A DNA stretch of 42,513 bases from an uncultured Clostridia bacterium (lineage in GTDB: Bacteria > Bacillota > Clostridia > TANB77 > CAG-465). Below, piece after piece: positions 7,712-16,823 of the stretch. The first letter of the stretch is position 1. Every line of letters begins with the position of its first letter. The DNA lies in assembly GCA_944387375.1 (NCBI GenBank), contig CALXEQ010000012.1, positions 1 to 42,513 on the forward strand. The letters are read 5' to 3'. Under the pieces are notes generated by a model. It did not search any database, was not told where the DNA came from, and saw only the letters and a program-made list of their open reading frames with translations. The position numbers were made by a program, and so were the translations under genes.

Positions 7712-8938
7712 CTATATTCTTATTTTTTCTCCAACATATATTAAATTTGGATTTTGTATATCATTAATTCTTACAAGTTCACTCACTGTTGTTCCATATA
7801 TTTGAGCTATTTGAGATAATGTATCTCCAGGTTTTACTAAATAAATTACTTTACCTGTTGCATGTACATTATATCTTACTGTTTCTATTTTTAATACTTG
7901 CCCTACATATATTATATTAGGATTAGATATACTATTTTCTCTTGCTATACTTTCAACAGTAACATTATACTCATCTGCTATTTTAGACAATGTATCTCCA
8001 GATTTTACAGTATAATATACAGTACTATTTTCTGAATTTTGCAAAGCATTTTGCGTAGTAGGTATTCTTAATATTTGACCTACATATATTAAATTTGGGT
8101 TTTGAATGTTATTAAGACTTACTATGCTATCTACAGTTGTACCATATTTATTTGCAATGGTTGCCAATGTATCCCCTGCTTGAACAGTTATAGTAATCTG
8201 AGCATTATCATTTTGTGGTATAACTGTATTTCCCGTATTATTTATTGCTTCTGTATTATCTAATAATACCCCATCTGTAAACCTATCTAAATCAACTTGT
8301 GCATTTATTCCACTAACTCTTCCAGTATCTGAATATTGAAAACCTGCCCAAGTACTCCAATTTCTATAAAGCTGCGGTTCTGACACTCCATATTCAGCAA
8401 TCCATAATGGATAAGAAGACAAAGAAGAATCGAACACATTTCCAGCATTATATGCATCACTATAAACCATAGCTCTTTTTCCTGTAACTTGCTCTAATCT
8501 TTGAAGAAAAGTCCTTGAAATACTATTTACTTCACTATTACTTAATCCTCCAAAATATTCAAAATCCATAGCAAGTAAGCAATCTGGGGATGTTCCATTT
8601 ATAACTGAAGCAAAAAAATCTGCTTCTTGAATTGCTTGCTCTGTGCTTCTTGCTGTAACATAGTGATAAAATCCAACTTTAAGTCCTGCCTCTTTAGCTC
8701 TATTATAATTTTGTCTAAAATATGGATCAACAAAATTTGTTCCCTCACTACTTCTAATATATACAATATCTATTCCGGCATTTCTTACACTTTGAAAATT
8801 AATATTTCCTTGATATTCACTAACATCAATACCATTATATATAACATTACTAGATGGAGATATTGCATAACAAGTAGTAAATATCATTTGTATTACTAAT
8901 GTAAATACAAGTAATATACTTATTTTATATTTTTTCAA
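7712..8938 (-). CDS. Secreted GH25 lysozyme with three LysM repeats
   Basis: A 408-residue exported muramidase. Signal peptide about 1-25, then a glycoside hydrolase family 25 domain (about 34-225) with D38 in GIDVSEYQG and the D125-F-E127 catalytic pair, and a WIAEYG strand. Three C-terminal LysM modules at about 249-293, 307-351 and 364-408 (each with GDTL and NPN-IYVGQ/E) bind peptidoglycan. It would cut the glycan backbone during wall turnover or spore germination. The start is a TTG at 8936-8938, six bases after a GGGAGG site; there is no in-frame ATG near it. Confidence 0.9.
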   Translation of the reverse strand: MKKYKISILLVFTLVIQMIFTTCYAISPSSNVIYNGIDVSEYQGNINFQSVRNAGIDIVYIRSSEGTNFVDPYFRQNYNRAKEAGLKVGFYHYVTARSTEQAIQEADFFASVINGTSPDCLLAMDFEYFGGLSNSEVNSISRTFLQRLEQVTGKRAMVYSDAYNAGNVFDSSLSSYPLWIAEYGVSEPQLYRNWSTWAGFQYSDTGRVSGINAQVDLDRFTDGVLLDNTEAINNTGNTVIPQNDNAQITITVQAGDTLATIANKYGTTVDSIVSLNNIQNPNLIYVGQILRIPTTQNALQNSENSTVYYTVKSGDTLSKIADEYNVTVESIARENSISNPNIIYVGQVLKIETVRYNVHATGKVIYLVKPGDTLSQIAQIYGTTVSELVRINDIQNPNLIYVGEKIRI

Positions 8939-9031
8939 ATTTTACCTCCCTGATAGCATTTACTATCCTTATATACTATGTCATTTTACTACTTTGTGTG
9001 ATTTTATAATATCTATAACAATGCAGAATAT

Positions 9032-9060
9032 TTTACTTTTTATGTAAATTATGTTATAAT
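9032..9060 (+). promoter_or_regulatory. Promoter of the overlapping small-gene pair
   Basis: TTTACT (9032-9037), 17-nt spacer, TATAAT (9055-9060) with an extended TG. The first gene starts at 9114 after AAGGAGGTTGATG. Confidence 0.55.
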
Positions 9061-9113
9061 ATTAATTGTATTATATTAGTAATCCATAAAAAATTTTTAA
9101 GGAGGTTGATGTT

Positions 9114-9368
9114 ATGGAAAAATATAACGAAATTGCTGCTAAATGGTGGACTGATCTGATTACAAATATAAGTATAGCAGATTATGATATAGGAGAAAAT
9201 GATGAAAACACAATGCTTGCTTCCCTTTTATGGGCAGACTTAGCATTACATTCTAAACCATCATATGAAAAAGCTAAAAAATTTGAAAAAAATTTAGCTA
9301 AAGCTATAGAAAAAGAAGTAGAAAAAAATCGGAAAAATGACTTTAAGTGTAGACTATCATCCAGATGA
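9114..9368 (+). CDS. Small acidic helical protein, first of an overlapping pair (84 aa)
   Basis: Not recognised by function. An 84-residue mostly helical protein with N-terminal KYNEIAAKWWTDLI and a charged C-terminal helix rich in KxxEK. It has a near-perfect ribosome site (AAGGAGGTTGATG). The second small gene begins inside its last 32 nt in the +1 frame. The pair has one promoter upstream and one hairpin downstream, so the two are a unit. No membrane segment or signal peptide. Confidence 0.7.
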   Translation: MEKYNEIAAKWWTDLITNISIADYDIGENDENTMLASLLWADLALHSKPSYEKAKKFEKNLAKAIEKEVEKNRKNDFKCRLSSR

Positions 9369-9501
9369 TATACTTAGTAGAATTATACAAAAAACTGGAA
9401 TTAGTCCAAATTGTTTTCTACCAAAAACTATTATGTGGATTTCAAAAGAAAAAGTATCTGTAAGAAAAGGATATAATGGAAAAGTCATACAACTTATTTA
9501 G
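9337..9501 (+). CDS. Small basic protein, second of an overlapping pair (54 aa)
   Basis: A 54-residue protein starting MTLSVDYHPDDILSRIIQKTG and containing FLPKTIMWISKEKVSVRKGYNG; net basic. It overlaps the preceding gene by 32 nt in the +1 frame and has no clear ribosome site, so translation would depend on coupling to, or a +1 frameshift from, the upstream gene. The upstream frame is closed by a stop at 9319. The hairpin at 9513 follows 11 nt after the stop. Function unknown. Confidence 0.6.
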   Translation: MTLSVDYHPDDILSRIIQKTGISPNCFLPKTIMWISKEKVSVRKGYNGKVIQLI

Positions 9502-9512
9502 AAGTAATTACC

Positions 9513-9542
9513 CTCACATGATAATTTCATGTGAGTTTTTAA
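9513..9542 (+). terminator. Terminator after the small-gene pair
   Basis: Stem CTCACATGA / TCATGTGAG followed by TTTTTAATT. Confidence 0.85.
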
Positions 9543-9600
9543 TTGTATAAATTATAATTTTCTGATATACTGATTTTATAATTATAAAGGAGAATCTATT

Positions 9601-10755
9601 ATGGATAACGATAAAAATAAATCAAATATATTTTTTCCATCTTTTAAAATTGAAAGAAAAACTAAAGCATTTAACAAATATATCTGGTGGTTTGTAGCTC
9701 TAATATCTATGTTTAGTGTCTCTTTAGTACTACTATGTATGTTTCATACATTTTTATGCTGGTTTTTAAATATAGTAAGTAGTTTTATACATGACAATTT
9801 TATATTTGTAACATTTATACCAGTAATACTATACATTTTACTTAGCTATCAATTTTTGAAATTTCTCTCATCACTTATGACTTCATATAAATTTGAAGAT
9901 GACCAAATTATAAAAGGAAAAATACAAAAATCTAATAAAATAAAAGGAACAGATTTAATCATAGATACTATTTTAGTTACCAACATGTTAAAGAATGTAA
10001 GTAATTCTTCAAAGGTTGTTGCTAGTAATACAGCATCAAACATGAATAACATATTAAACTTAATTAGACTAAATACTAAGAAAGAATTTGTTCAAAAATA
10101 CTTTGATACTGAATTATACAAAAAAGAAGTATATAAAAATCCAAAATTAATTAAAGAAAATAAATATTCTTTAATATATACATGTGATAATAAAAAGAAA
10201 TTGGTAATACCTAAAATATATGACGGAATATGTGATGTAGATAATGAAAAAGAAACCTCTTTTTTGTTTCGTATAGCTATACGAAGTGTTATTGTATTTG
10301 TTATAGCCTTATTTATATCAATAGCAGATCTAGTAATTGGATATAGTAATAACACACAAAATATAACTACTATTTCAAATGAAGTACATATACTACAAGA
10401 AAATCTTACCTCATATGGTTATACTTGTGAAAAAGTAAATGAAAAAATGTATACTTTTTCAAAAAGTGTTGGAGAAAAAACATCTAAAATTAGCTATTAT
10501 CTAGATAAGAATGGAAATATTGATGATGTAAATATTCAGCTGTACTACAATTCTAATTATCCAAATATTGAAAAAGAATTAATTTATATTATAAGTACTA
10601 TAAATGATGAATTTAATAGTAGTGATATATCCGAATTTGTAAGTTTAGTACATCAAAATATACAAGGTAATTTAGAATATGGATCTCTAAGAGGAAGAAA
10701 TTATAAATTAACATTAGGTACAAGTCAAGGATATATAGACATCCATAGCTATTAA
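9601..10755 (+). CDS. Membrane protein of unknown function (384 aa)
   Basis: Not recognised. A 384-residue protein with two hydrophobic segments near the N-terminus (about 28-53 and 62-86), a long cytosolic stretch with Asn/Lys-rich low complexity (about 95-205), a third membrane helix (about 222-243) and an exported C-terminal domain of about 140 residues that alternates beta-like and helical segments. The ATG follows AAAGGAGAATCTATT. It stands alone between two terminators and is convergent with adhE. Confidence 0.75.
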   Translation: MDNDKNKSNIFFPSFKIERKTKAFNKYIWWFVALISMFSVSLVLLCMFHTFLCWFLNIVSSFIHDNFIFVTFIPVILYILLSYQFLKFLSSLMTSYKFEDDQIIKGKIQKSNKIKGTDLIIDTILVTNMLKNVSNSSKVVASNTASNMNNILNLIRLNTKKEFVQKYFDTELYKKEVYKNPKLIKENKYSLIYTCDNKKKLVIPKIYDGICDVDNEKETSFLFRIAIRSVIVFVIALFISIADLVIGYSNNTQNITTISNEVHILQENLTSYGYTCEKVNEKMYTFSKSVGEKTSKISYYLDKNGNIDDVNIQLYYNSNYPNIEKELIYIISTINDEFNSSDISEFVSLVHQNIQGNLEYGSLRGRNYKLTLGTSQGYIDIHSY

Positions 10756-10769
10756 ACATTTATTATTAA

Positions 10770-10810
10770 AAAAGGACAATTATTAAAAATCTAATTGTCC
10801 TTTTATTTTT
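10770..10810. terminator. Bidirectional terminator between 9601 gene and adhE
   Basis: Stem AAAAGGACAATTA / TAATTGTCCTTTT; followed by TTTTATTTTT on plus and TTTTTTAAT on minus. Confidence 0.85.
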
Positions 10811-10813
10811 ATA

Positions 10814-13405
10814 TTATTTCTCTTCTCCATAATATGCATCTATCAATATTTGTTTTAAATCTTCAATTAAAGGTAGTTTTGGATTAGCTGTTGTACATTG
10901 ATCCTCGAATGCTTTATATGCTAGCTCATCAACTTTTTTCATATATTCTTCTTCATCTATTCCTTCTTCTTTAAATGATTTTGACATATTTAAATCACTC
11001 ATTAATCCACGTATTGCTTTAATTAAAGAATCCACTCCCTCTTCTGTTGTAGAAGCAGGTAATCCTTGACGTTTTGCAATGTCTGCATATCTTTTATCTG
11101 CTACAAAATACTCATATTTTGGGAATGATACAAATTTATCTGGCATTATAGAATTATATTTTATAACATATGGAAGTAATATTGCATTTGCTCTACCATG
11201 TGGTACATGATATTCTGCACCTATTTTATGTGCAAGTGAATGGTTAATTCCCAAAAATGCATTTGAAAATGCCATACCAGCTATAGTACTTGCATTATGC
11301 ATTTTTTCTCTTGCTTCTGTATCTGATGAATCATTATATGATCTTACTAAATATTTAAATACAAGTTCTGCTGCTTTTTCAGCAAGACCATCTGTATAAT
11401 CACTTGCCATTGTAGAAACATATGCTTCAAGTGCATGTGTAAGTACATCCATTCCTGTATCTGCAACACTTTTTGCTGGTAATGAATATACAAGCTCTGG
11501 ATCAACAATTGCAACTGTTGGAACTAATGCATAATCTGCAAGTGGATATTTCATATTATTTACTTTATCTGATATAACAGCAAAAGAAGTTGTCTCTGAT
11601 CCTGTTCCACTAGTTGTAGGGATAGCTACCATTTTAGCTTTTTTACCCAAATCCTCTATTTTATATACTCTTTTTCTTATATCCATAAATTTATTTTTCA
11701 TTGCATCTAAATCTACATCTGGTTGCTCATAAAGTAGCCACATTCCTTTAGCTGCATCTATTGCACTACCACCACCTAAAGCTATAATGCAATCAGGCTC
11801 AAATTTATTCATCATCTCAACACCACTTTTTACAGTATCAAAAGATGGATCTGGCTCTACTTGGCTATATATGTAAGAATGTACTTTATTTCTTCTTTCT
11901 CTTAAATAATATAATATTTTATCCACATATCCAAGTTTTACCATTGCAGGATCAGTTACAATAAATACTCTAGAGATATCTCTCATAACTTGTAAATATT
12001 TTATAGAACCTTTTTCAAAGAAAATTTTATTAGGAACTTTAAACCACTGCATATTAACCCTCCTTCTTGCCATTCTTTTTATATTAATTAAATTAACTGC
12101 TGATACATTAGATGTTGTAGAATTTCCACCAAATGTTCCGCATCCTAAAGTAAGAGATGGTAAGTTTGTGTTATATATATCACCTATAGCACCATGTGTA
12201 GAAGGTGAATTTACAATAATTCTACCTGCTTTCATTGTATCACCAAACATTTGAATTACATCTTTATCCTCTGCATGTATTACTGCAGAATGTCCAAGTC
12301 CTCCGTATTCTAACAGTTTAGATGCAATAGAAAATGCCTCGTTATAATCTTTTACAACATAATATGCAAGTATTGGACTAAGCTTTTCTTTAGATAGAGG
12401 ATACTCATCTCCTACGCCATCAATTTTTGCTATTAAAATTTTTGTTTTAGGATCTACCTTTATACCAGCATCTGTTGCAATTTTATATGCACTTTGACCT
12501 ACTATAGTAGAATTAATTGCAAGTGAGCCATTTTTTTCAACTATTATATAATCTTGTAATTTTTGTTTTTCTTTTTCGTTTAAGAAATGGCATCCATATT
12601 CTTTCATTAAACTCTCAAATTCATTCTTTATATCTTTATCTACAATTACAGATTGTTCTGATGCACAAATCATTCCATTATCAAAAGTCTTAGACATAAT
12701 TAAATCTGTAACTGATGTTCTAAGTTTAGCACTCTTATGTATATAACATGGTACATTTCCAGGTCCTACACCTAAAGCTGGCTTTCCACAAGAATATGCA
12801 GATTTTACCATTCCAGATCCACCTGTAGCAAGTATAATTTTTACATCTTTATGATGCATTAATGCATTAGTAGCATCTATTGAAGGTTTTTCTATCCATT
12901 GTATACAATACTTTGGTGCACCTGCTTTTATAGCAGCATCTAATACTACTTTTGCTGCTTCAACACTACACTTTTGAGCTGATGGATGAAATCCAAATAT
13001 TATAGGATTTCTTGTTTTTACAGCAATTAATGATTTAAATATTGTAGTTGCAGTAGGATTAGTTACTGGTGTAACACCTGCAATTATTCCAACAGGTTCT
13101 GCAACAAGTTCATAATCTTCAAGCTCATTATAATCTATTACCCCAACAGTCTTATCATATTTTATATTATGATAAATATACTCAGAAGCAAATATATTTT
13201 TTGTTACTTTATCTTCTACCACTCCTCTTTTAGTTTCTTCAACTGCAAGACATGCAAGCTCCATATGTTTAGCATTTGCTGCAATTGACATTTGCTTTAC
13301 AATATTATCTATTGTATCTTGATCAAGCTTCATATACTCCTTTTCAGCTTCTTTTGCTTTTTTTACTAGTTCATCAATCATATTAGATACATTATTTTCT
13401 TCCAT
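10814..13405 (-). CDS. adhE: Bifunctional acetaldehyde-CoA / alcohol dehydrogenase
   Basis: An 863-residue fusion enzyme reducing acetyl-CoA to ethanol in two NADH-linked steps; members assemble into spirosome filaments. The N-terminal aldehyde dehydrogenase half (about 1-430) carries the catalytic Cys in [10 protein letters not shown] and GFHPSAQ. The C-terminal iron-dependent alcohol dehydrogenase half (about 450-863) has [19 protein letters not shown], and the metal-binding Asp/His set in [12 protein letters not shown] and [21 protein letters not shown]. Full family length (860-890), no truncation. It is monocistronic, with a TTGATA-17-TAAAAT promoter. The ribosome site (GGGGGA) is modest. 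Confidence 0.97.
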   Translation of the reverse strand: MEENNVSNMIDELVKKAKEAEKEYMKLDQDTIDNIVKQMSIAANAKHMELACLAVEETKRGVVEDKVTKNIFASEYIYHNIKYDKTVGVIDYNELEDYELVAEPVGIIAGVTPVTNPTATTIFKSLIAVKTRNPIIFGFHPSAQKCSVEAAKVVLDAAIKAGAPKYCIQWIEKPSIDATNALMHHKDVKIILATGGSGMVKSAYSCGKPALGVGPGNVPCYIHKSAKLRTSVTDLIMSKTFDNGMICASEQSVIVDKDIKNEFESLMKEYGCHFLNEKEKQKLQDYIIVEKNGSLAINSTIVGQSAYKIATDAGIKVDPKTKILIAKIDGVGDEYPLSKEKLSPILAYYVVKDYNEAFSIASKLLEYGGLGHSAVIHAEDKDVIQMFGDTMKAGRIIVNSPSTHGAIGDIYNTNLPSLTLGCGTFGGNSTTSNVSAVNLINIKRMARRRVNMQWFKVPNKIFFEKGSIKYLQVMRDISRVFIVTDPAMVKLGYVDKILYYLRERRNKVHSYIYSQVEPDPSFDTVKSGVEMMNKFEPDCIIALGGGSAIDAAKGMWLLYEQPDVDLDAMKNKFMDIRKRVYKIEDLGKKAKMVAIPTTSGTGSETTSFAVISDKVNNMKYPLADYALVPTVAIVDPELVYSLPAKSVADTGMDVLTHALEAYVSTMASDYTDGLAEKAAELVFKYLVRSYNDSSDTEAREKMHNASTIAGMAFSNAFLGINHSLAHKIGAEYHVPHGRANAILLPYVIKYNSIMPDKFVSFPKYEYFVADKRYADIAKRQGLPASTTEEGVDSLIKAIRGLMSDLNMSKSFKEEGIDEEEYMKKVDELAYKAFEDQCTTANPKLPLIEDLKQILIDAYYGEEK

Positions 13406-13435
13406 AAAAATCCCCCATTCTATGTTCCATATTAG

Positions 13436-13464
13436 ATTTTAACATGAACATTTTAGTTTATCAA
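13436..13464 (-). promoter_or_regulatory. adhE promoter
   Basis: TTGATA (13459-13464), 17-nt spacer, TAAAAT (13436-13441) on the minus strand. Confidence 0.5.
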
Positions 13465-13562
13465 TCAATAAAAATAAATTTATATAATTTATTTATTTTT
13501 AAGAATTAATAATATGCAATCATTCTATAATATAAGTAATATTTATATTTTAAATTACAAAA

Positions 13563-13581
13563 TATTGCACTTTTTGCAAAT
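13563..13581. repeat. Inverted repeat in the adhE / 13612 divergent spacer
   Basis: TTGCA-N5-TGCAA (on minus) with AT flanks that extend the symmetry to ATATTTGCA..TGCAATAT with one offset. It could be an operator, but does not match the Rex consensus. Confidence 0.4.
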
Positions 13582-13611
13582 ATACAATAAAATATATTGT
13601 AGGTGTTAATT

Positions 13612-14295
13612 ATGAAAAATAATATAGAAAAAAATACAAACACACAAAATACCTCATTTGCAAAAGGACTTAATTTTTACAAACTATTTTGGATTTTCTA
13701 TATAGGTTGTTTTGCAGGTGTAGTTGTAGAGTGCGTTTGGTGTATATTTAAAAATGGATTTTTTGAATATAGAACTGCTTTAATATTAGAGCCATTAAAT
13801 CCAGTATATGGCGTAGGGGCAGTTTTAATTTCACTTTGTTTTGTTAGGATGACAGGATGGAAAAACATTTATATTTATATAGGATCCTTTATAGTAGGAG
13901 GTCTCTTTGAATGGTTATGTAGTGTTTTTCAAGAATTAGTATTTGGAACAATATCTTGGAACTATACACCAAGTACACTAGGGATACTAGGTAATAGAAC
14001 AAGTTTAATATATTGCTTTTTTTGGGGCTTTTTAGGTGTAATATGGGTACGACTTATATATCCATTTTTATCTAGAACAATAGAGAGTATCCCTAATAAA
14101 ACTGGAAAAATACTTACATGGATATTTGTCTTTATAGTAAGTTTTGACATTTTATTTTCTGCGGGTGCTTCACTTAGACAAAAAGATAGAAGGAATAACA
14201 TTCCTCCTAAAAATTCAATTGATGTATTTTACGACACTTATTTTAACGATGAAGTCTTAAAACATTTTTACCATAACATAACCGTTAAAGATTAA
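13612..14295 (+). CDS. Putative ABC-transporter type IV (CmpB-like) membrane protein
   Basis: A 227-residue polytopic membrane protein with about five hydrophobic segments. It shows the signatures of the family described as putative ABC-transporter type IV: FWIFYIGCFAGVVVE near the start, GRTAL-like EYRTALILEPLNPVYGVGA, and GGLFEWLCSVFQE followed by WNY. Function in the family is not established. Of two in-frame starts, the GTG at 13603 lies in the ribosome site AGGTG; the ATG at 13612, six bases after it, is preferred. Ends with a soluble tail of about 40 residues. Followed by a hairpin. Confidence 0.8.
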   Translation: MKNNIEKNTNTQNTSFAKGLNFYKLFWIFYIGCFAGVVVECVWCIFKNGFFEYRTALILEPLNPVYGVGAVLISLCFVRMTGWKNIYIYIGSFIVGGLFEWLCSVFQELVFGTISWNYTPSTLGILGNRTSLIYCFFWGFLGVIWVRLIYPFLSRTIESIPNKTGKILTWIFVFIVSFDILFSAGASLRQKDRRNNIPPKNSIDVFYDTYFNDEVLKHFYHNITVKD

Positions 14296-14323
14296 CTGAC
14301 ATTATTTTTATCCGTTTTCATTT

Positions 14324-14357
14324 AAAAAGAATATAGCTAACTCTATATTCTTTTTTT
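14324..14357 (+). terminator. Terminator after the CmpB-like gene
   Basis: Stem AAAAAGAATATAG / CTATATTCTTTTT with TTTTTTT tail. Confidence 0.85.
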
Positions 14358-14359
14358 AG

Positions 14360-14685
14360 CTTTATTAATTATCATATACTAATTTACATACCCCCTTTTT
14401 CAGCCACAATTTATTAGATCTAAAAATTAATTTGCTTTATAGAATAGACTTATGAATTAGTTTTCATATCTACATTTTTAGATCCTTATTAACTGTTAGC
14501 CCTATTATACATCTATTTTAGAGATTTTTTTCATAATCGATGTAATTAGTCTATTTTCATGCTTATTTTATTAAATTTTACAATTAACCACGATTTTTCC
14601 AAGTTTTACCACATTTTTTTCATTTTAAATATTTAATTATACTATTATTTTATATAATCAGAACATAATATATAATTATAGTTTT
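14360..14685. other. AT-rich intergenic region with interlocking inverted repeats
   Basis: No gene or ribosome site seen. Arms GATCTAAAAAT (14417-14427) and ATTTTTAGATC (14474-14484) are perfect complements; AATAGACT (14443-14450) and AGTCTATT (14549-14556) are a second pair that crosses the first, as in a pseudoknot. There is no obvious promoter or terminator around it on either strand. Confidence 0.4.
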
Positions 14686-14712
14686 TCTACTAATTTCATT
14701 TATGATATAATA
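14686..14712 (+). repeat. 27-bp promoter repeat, copy 1
   Basis: A 27-nt sequence from TCTACTAATTT to ATGATATAATA that recurs at 15132 with one mismatch. It ends in an extended -10 box (TGATATAAT) and probably drives the small membrane protein gene at 14760. Confidence 0.65.
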
Positions 14713-14759
14713 TAATATAAATTATTTTATAATTAAACTATAATAAAGGAGTAAATATT

Positions 14760-15122
14760 ATGCTAGAAATTCTTTTAAAAAATATATATAATTTTTTTCC
14801 ATTAATAATATTATCAATAATAATTATTATAAAATATATACTAAAATTAGATGCACATAAGACAGCGATTATAATTATTTACTTATTATCTTTACATTTT
14901 ATTTTACCTTTTTACTTTTTATTTTTATTTTCAAATAGCAATATTATAGTGAGTTTTAATTTAAATTTCAGTGTTATTATTACTATTTTATTTATTATAT
15001 TGCCATTAATAGTTTTATTATTTGCAATTTTCTTTTTTTACTATAAAAAAAAGGATTTCTTTAATTTTATAATTGTTCTGCCATTAATGTATGTTTTTAT
15101 TTTATTCATATTATATTTATAG
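14760..15122 (+). CDS. Small hydrophobic membrane protein (120 aa)
   Basis: Not recognised. A 120-residue, extremely hydrophobic protein with about four membrane helices (roughly 10-27, 37-58, 68-93, 99-119) separated by short polar turns such as LKLDAHK and FYYKKKDF. The ATG has an AAGGAG ribosome site. Codon use is very A/T-rich because of Ile, Leu and Phe content. It has its own promoter and no gene close enough for an operon. Confidence 0.65.
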   Translation: MLEILLKNIYNFFPLIILSIIIIIKYILKLDAHKTAIIIIYLLSLHFILPFYFLFLFSNSNIIVSFNLNFSVIITILFIILPLIVLLFAIFFFYYKKKDFFNFIIVLPLMYVFILFILYL

Positions 15123-15131
15123 TTATACTTC

Positions 15132-15158
15132 TCTACTAATTTTATTTATGATATAATA
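15132..15158 (+). repeat. 27-bp promoter repeat, copy 2
   Basis: 26 of 27 bases match copy 1, including the TGATATAATA -10 region. It is followed within 10 nt by a terminator hairpin rather than by a gene. Confidence 0.65.
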
Positions 15159-15166
15159 GTGCTACG

Positions 15167-15203
15167 AAAAAGCTTGATTCTTAAGTGTTTTCAAGCTTTT
15201 TTA
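15167..15203 (+). terminator. Terminator directly downstream of promoter copy 2
   Basis: Stem AAAAAGCTTGA / TCAAGCTTTTTT and a T-rich tail. It may end the 14760 transcript, or a ~40-nt RNA begun at the promoter copy just before it. Confidence 0.75.
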
Positions 15204-15353
15204 TTTTATTTTTTTACAAAACCTTTTGTAAATTTTATAAATATTTTTTATTTTTTTATCTTTATATAGCAAAAAATTAAACTATTTGACTTTTTTAATA
15301 CTTTCATTTATATTACATTAATGATATAATATTGGCATTAAAGGAGAATCATA

Positions 15354-15887
15354 ATGGAAACTAAAATCATATATTTTGTTCATGGAACAACATCAGACAA
15401 TATTGAAGGTAAATGTAGTGGTTGGAATCAAGTTAAACTTACAAATTTAGGAAGAGAAAGAGCAATAAAACTTGGTCAAATACACAAAGATACTCATTTT
15501 GATGTAATATTTACTTCAGATTTAATACGTGCAATAGATTCTGCAAATTTAGCTTTTCCTAGCATTAAAAGTATTCAAGATAAAAGATTAAGAGAATGTA
15601 ATTATGGTGATTTAGATGGAAAAGATAAAAAACTAGTAGTTTATGAAGAGCATATAGATATACCATTTCCAAATGGTGAATCTTTAAAGGACGTAGAAAA
15701 AAGAATTGCAGATTTTATTGAATTTTTAAAAGAAAATTATGCTGGTAAAACAGTTGGAATAGTTGCACATCGTGCACCTCAACTTGCTTTTGAAGTATTA
15801 ACAAAAAACATAACTTGGTATGAAGCAATTAAAAATGACTGGAGAAATACAAAATCTTGGCAACCAGGATGGACATATATAATATAA
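15354..15887 (+). CDS. Histidine phosphatase-like (phosphoglycerate mutase fold) protein with altered RHG motif
   Basis: A 177-residue protein of the histidine phosphatase superfamily. The usual N-terminal motif FVRHGxT reads FVHGTTSDN here (residues 8-16): the arginine before the nucleophilic His is absent. The other hallmarks remain: LTNLGRERA (about 31-39), SDLIRAIDSA (about 56-65), RLRECNYGDLDG and the second catalytic His in GIVAHRAPQ. It may therefore be a low-activity or re-tuned phosphatase. The ATG has an AAAGGAG site. It is a single gene between a TTTCAT..TGATATAAT promoter and a hairpin. Confidence 0.8.
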   Translation: METKIIYFVHGTTSDNIEGKCSGWNQVKLTNLGRERAIKLGQIHKDTHFDVIFTSDLIRAIDSANLAFPSIKSIQDKRLRECNYGDLDGKDKKLVVYEEHIDIPFPNGESLKDVEKRIADFIEFLKENYAGKTVGIVAHRAPQLAFEVLTKNITWYEAIKNDWRNTKSWQPGWTYII

Positions 15888-15897
15888 CATTTAATTT

Positions 15898-15934
15898 AAG
15901 TTGTTGAAAATTTTAAATTCAGCAACTTTTTTAT
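15898..15934 (+). terminator. Terminator after the histidine phosphatase gene
   Basis: Arms AAGTTGTTGA / TCAGCAACTT (one wobble) then TTTTTTATTTTTT. Confidence 0.8.
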
Positions 15935-15989
15935 TTTTTCTATCACAAAAAATCTAGATTTTCATACCATATAGCAAGGAGGAGTAAAA

Positions 15990-16658
15990 ATGGAAGAAAA
16001 AAGAAATAATATGCCTATGTTAGGTCAAAAAGCTCCTAGATTTATAGCTGACTCAACATTTGGCCCTTTGAAACTTACTGATTATATGGGAAAATGGCTA
16101 ATATTTTTCTCTCATCCAAATGATTTTACACCAGTTTGTACAACTGAAATAATATCATTTGCTAAATATAATGATGAATTTGAAAAAAGAAACTGTAGTT
16201 TACTAGGATTATCTGTAGATAGTTGTCCTTCACACCTTGCTTGGATTAAAAACATAGAAGAAAATACTGGAATTTCTATTCCATTTCCAATAATTTCTGA
16301 TATAAATAAAGAAATCGCTAAAATGTATGGAATGTTATTTGATGTAAATAATAATACATCTACTGTTAGAAATGTATTTTTTATAGATCCATCTCAAACA
16401 ATAAGATGTATACTTGTTTATCCTGCACAAAATGGCAGAAATATGTCTGAAATTTTAAGAATGATGGATGCACTTCAAATAACAGATTCGGACAATGTTT
16501 CTACTCCTGCAAATTGGATGCCTGGACTTTCTACAATAATTCCTTCCCCCAATAATTACATAGATTTGATGAATAACATAAAGAAAAATAATACAAAAAA
16601 TTGTATGGACTGGTATCTTTGCTTTAACAAAGAAAATGATGATTTAAGGAGATGGTAG
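15990..16658 (+). CDS. Peroxiredoxin (1-Cys/Prx6 type)
   Basis: A 222-residue thiol peroxidase reducing H2O2 and organic peroxides. Peroxidatic motif NDFTPVCTTE with the active Cys at about 51, catalytic Arg in STVRNVFFIDP (about 127), and the extended C-terminal dimerisation region PANWMPG that marks the Prx6 subfamily. Two more Cys lie near the C-terminus (KNCMDWYLC) and could resolve the active-site Cys. The ATG has AAGGAGGAG. The stop codon is followed after 3 nt by the ATG of a small Cys-rich gene, whose ribosome site is inside this gene's end. Confidence 0.92.
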   Translation: MEEKRNNMPMLGQKAPRFIADSTFGPLKLTDYMGKWLIFFSHPNDFTPVCTTEIISFAKYNDEFEKRNCSLLGLSVDSCPSHLAWIKNIEENTGISIPFPIISDINKEIAKMYGMLFDVNNNTSTVRNVFFIDPSQTIRCILVYPAQNGRNMSEILRMMDALQITDSDNVSTPANWMPGLSTIIPSPNNYIDLMNNIKKNNTKNCMDWYLCFNKENDDLRRW

Positions 16659-16661
16659 TAT

Positions 16662-16787
16662 ATGAATAATTGTTGCTGTAACGAACAGAACAATTCTAGT
16701 AATTGTATAAGTAATTTATTTTGTAATGGTAATTTTATATTAATACTACTTCTACTATTACTATTTTTCTGTTTTTGTTGTAATTAA
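16662..16787 (+). CDS. Cys-rich single-pass membrane peptide (41 aa)
   Basis: A 41-residue peptide: Cys-Cys-Cys cluster at 4-6, Asn/Ser/Cys segment, a hydrophobic helix about 25-38 of six successive leucines, and a CFCCN tail; seven or more Cys in all. A clear AAGGAG lies 10 nt upstream of the ATG, inside the end of the peroxiredoxin gene, and a terminator follows the stop at once, so it is a real second gene of that operon. It resembles in composition small Cys-rich hydrophobic peptides of clostridia; its function is not known to me. A redox role with the peroxiredoxin is only inference. Confidence 0.7.
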   Translation: MNNCCCNEQNNSSNCISNLFCNGNFILILLLLLLFFCFCCN

Positions 16788-16823
16788 AAAAGAATATAGA
16801 ATTTATCTATATTCTTTATTTTT
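16788..16823. terminator. Bidirectional terminator between peroxiredoxin operon and grpB
   Basis: Stem AAAGAATATAGA / TCTATATTCTTT with ATTTTTAT tail on plus and A/T-rich tail on minus. Confidence 0.8.

Noticed and set aside
13406..13611. Rex redox-sensor operator before adhE
   Set aside because: Rex often controls adhE, but no TTGTTAA-N4-TTAACAA-like site was found; only an unrelated TTGCA-N5-TGCAA repeat.
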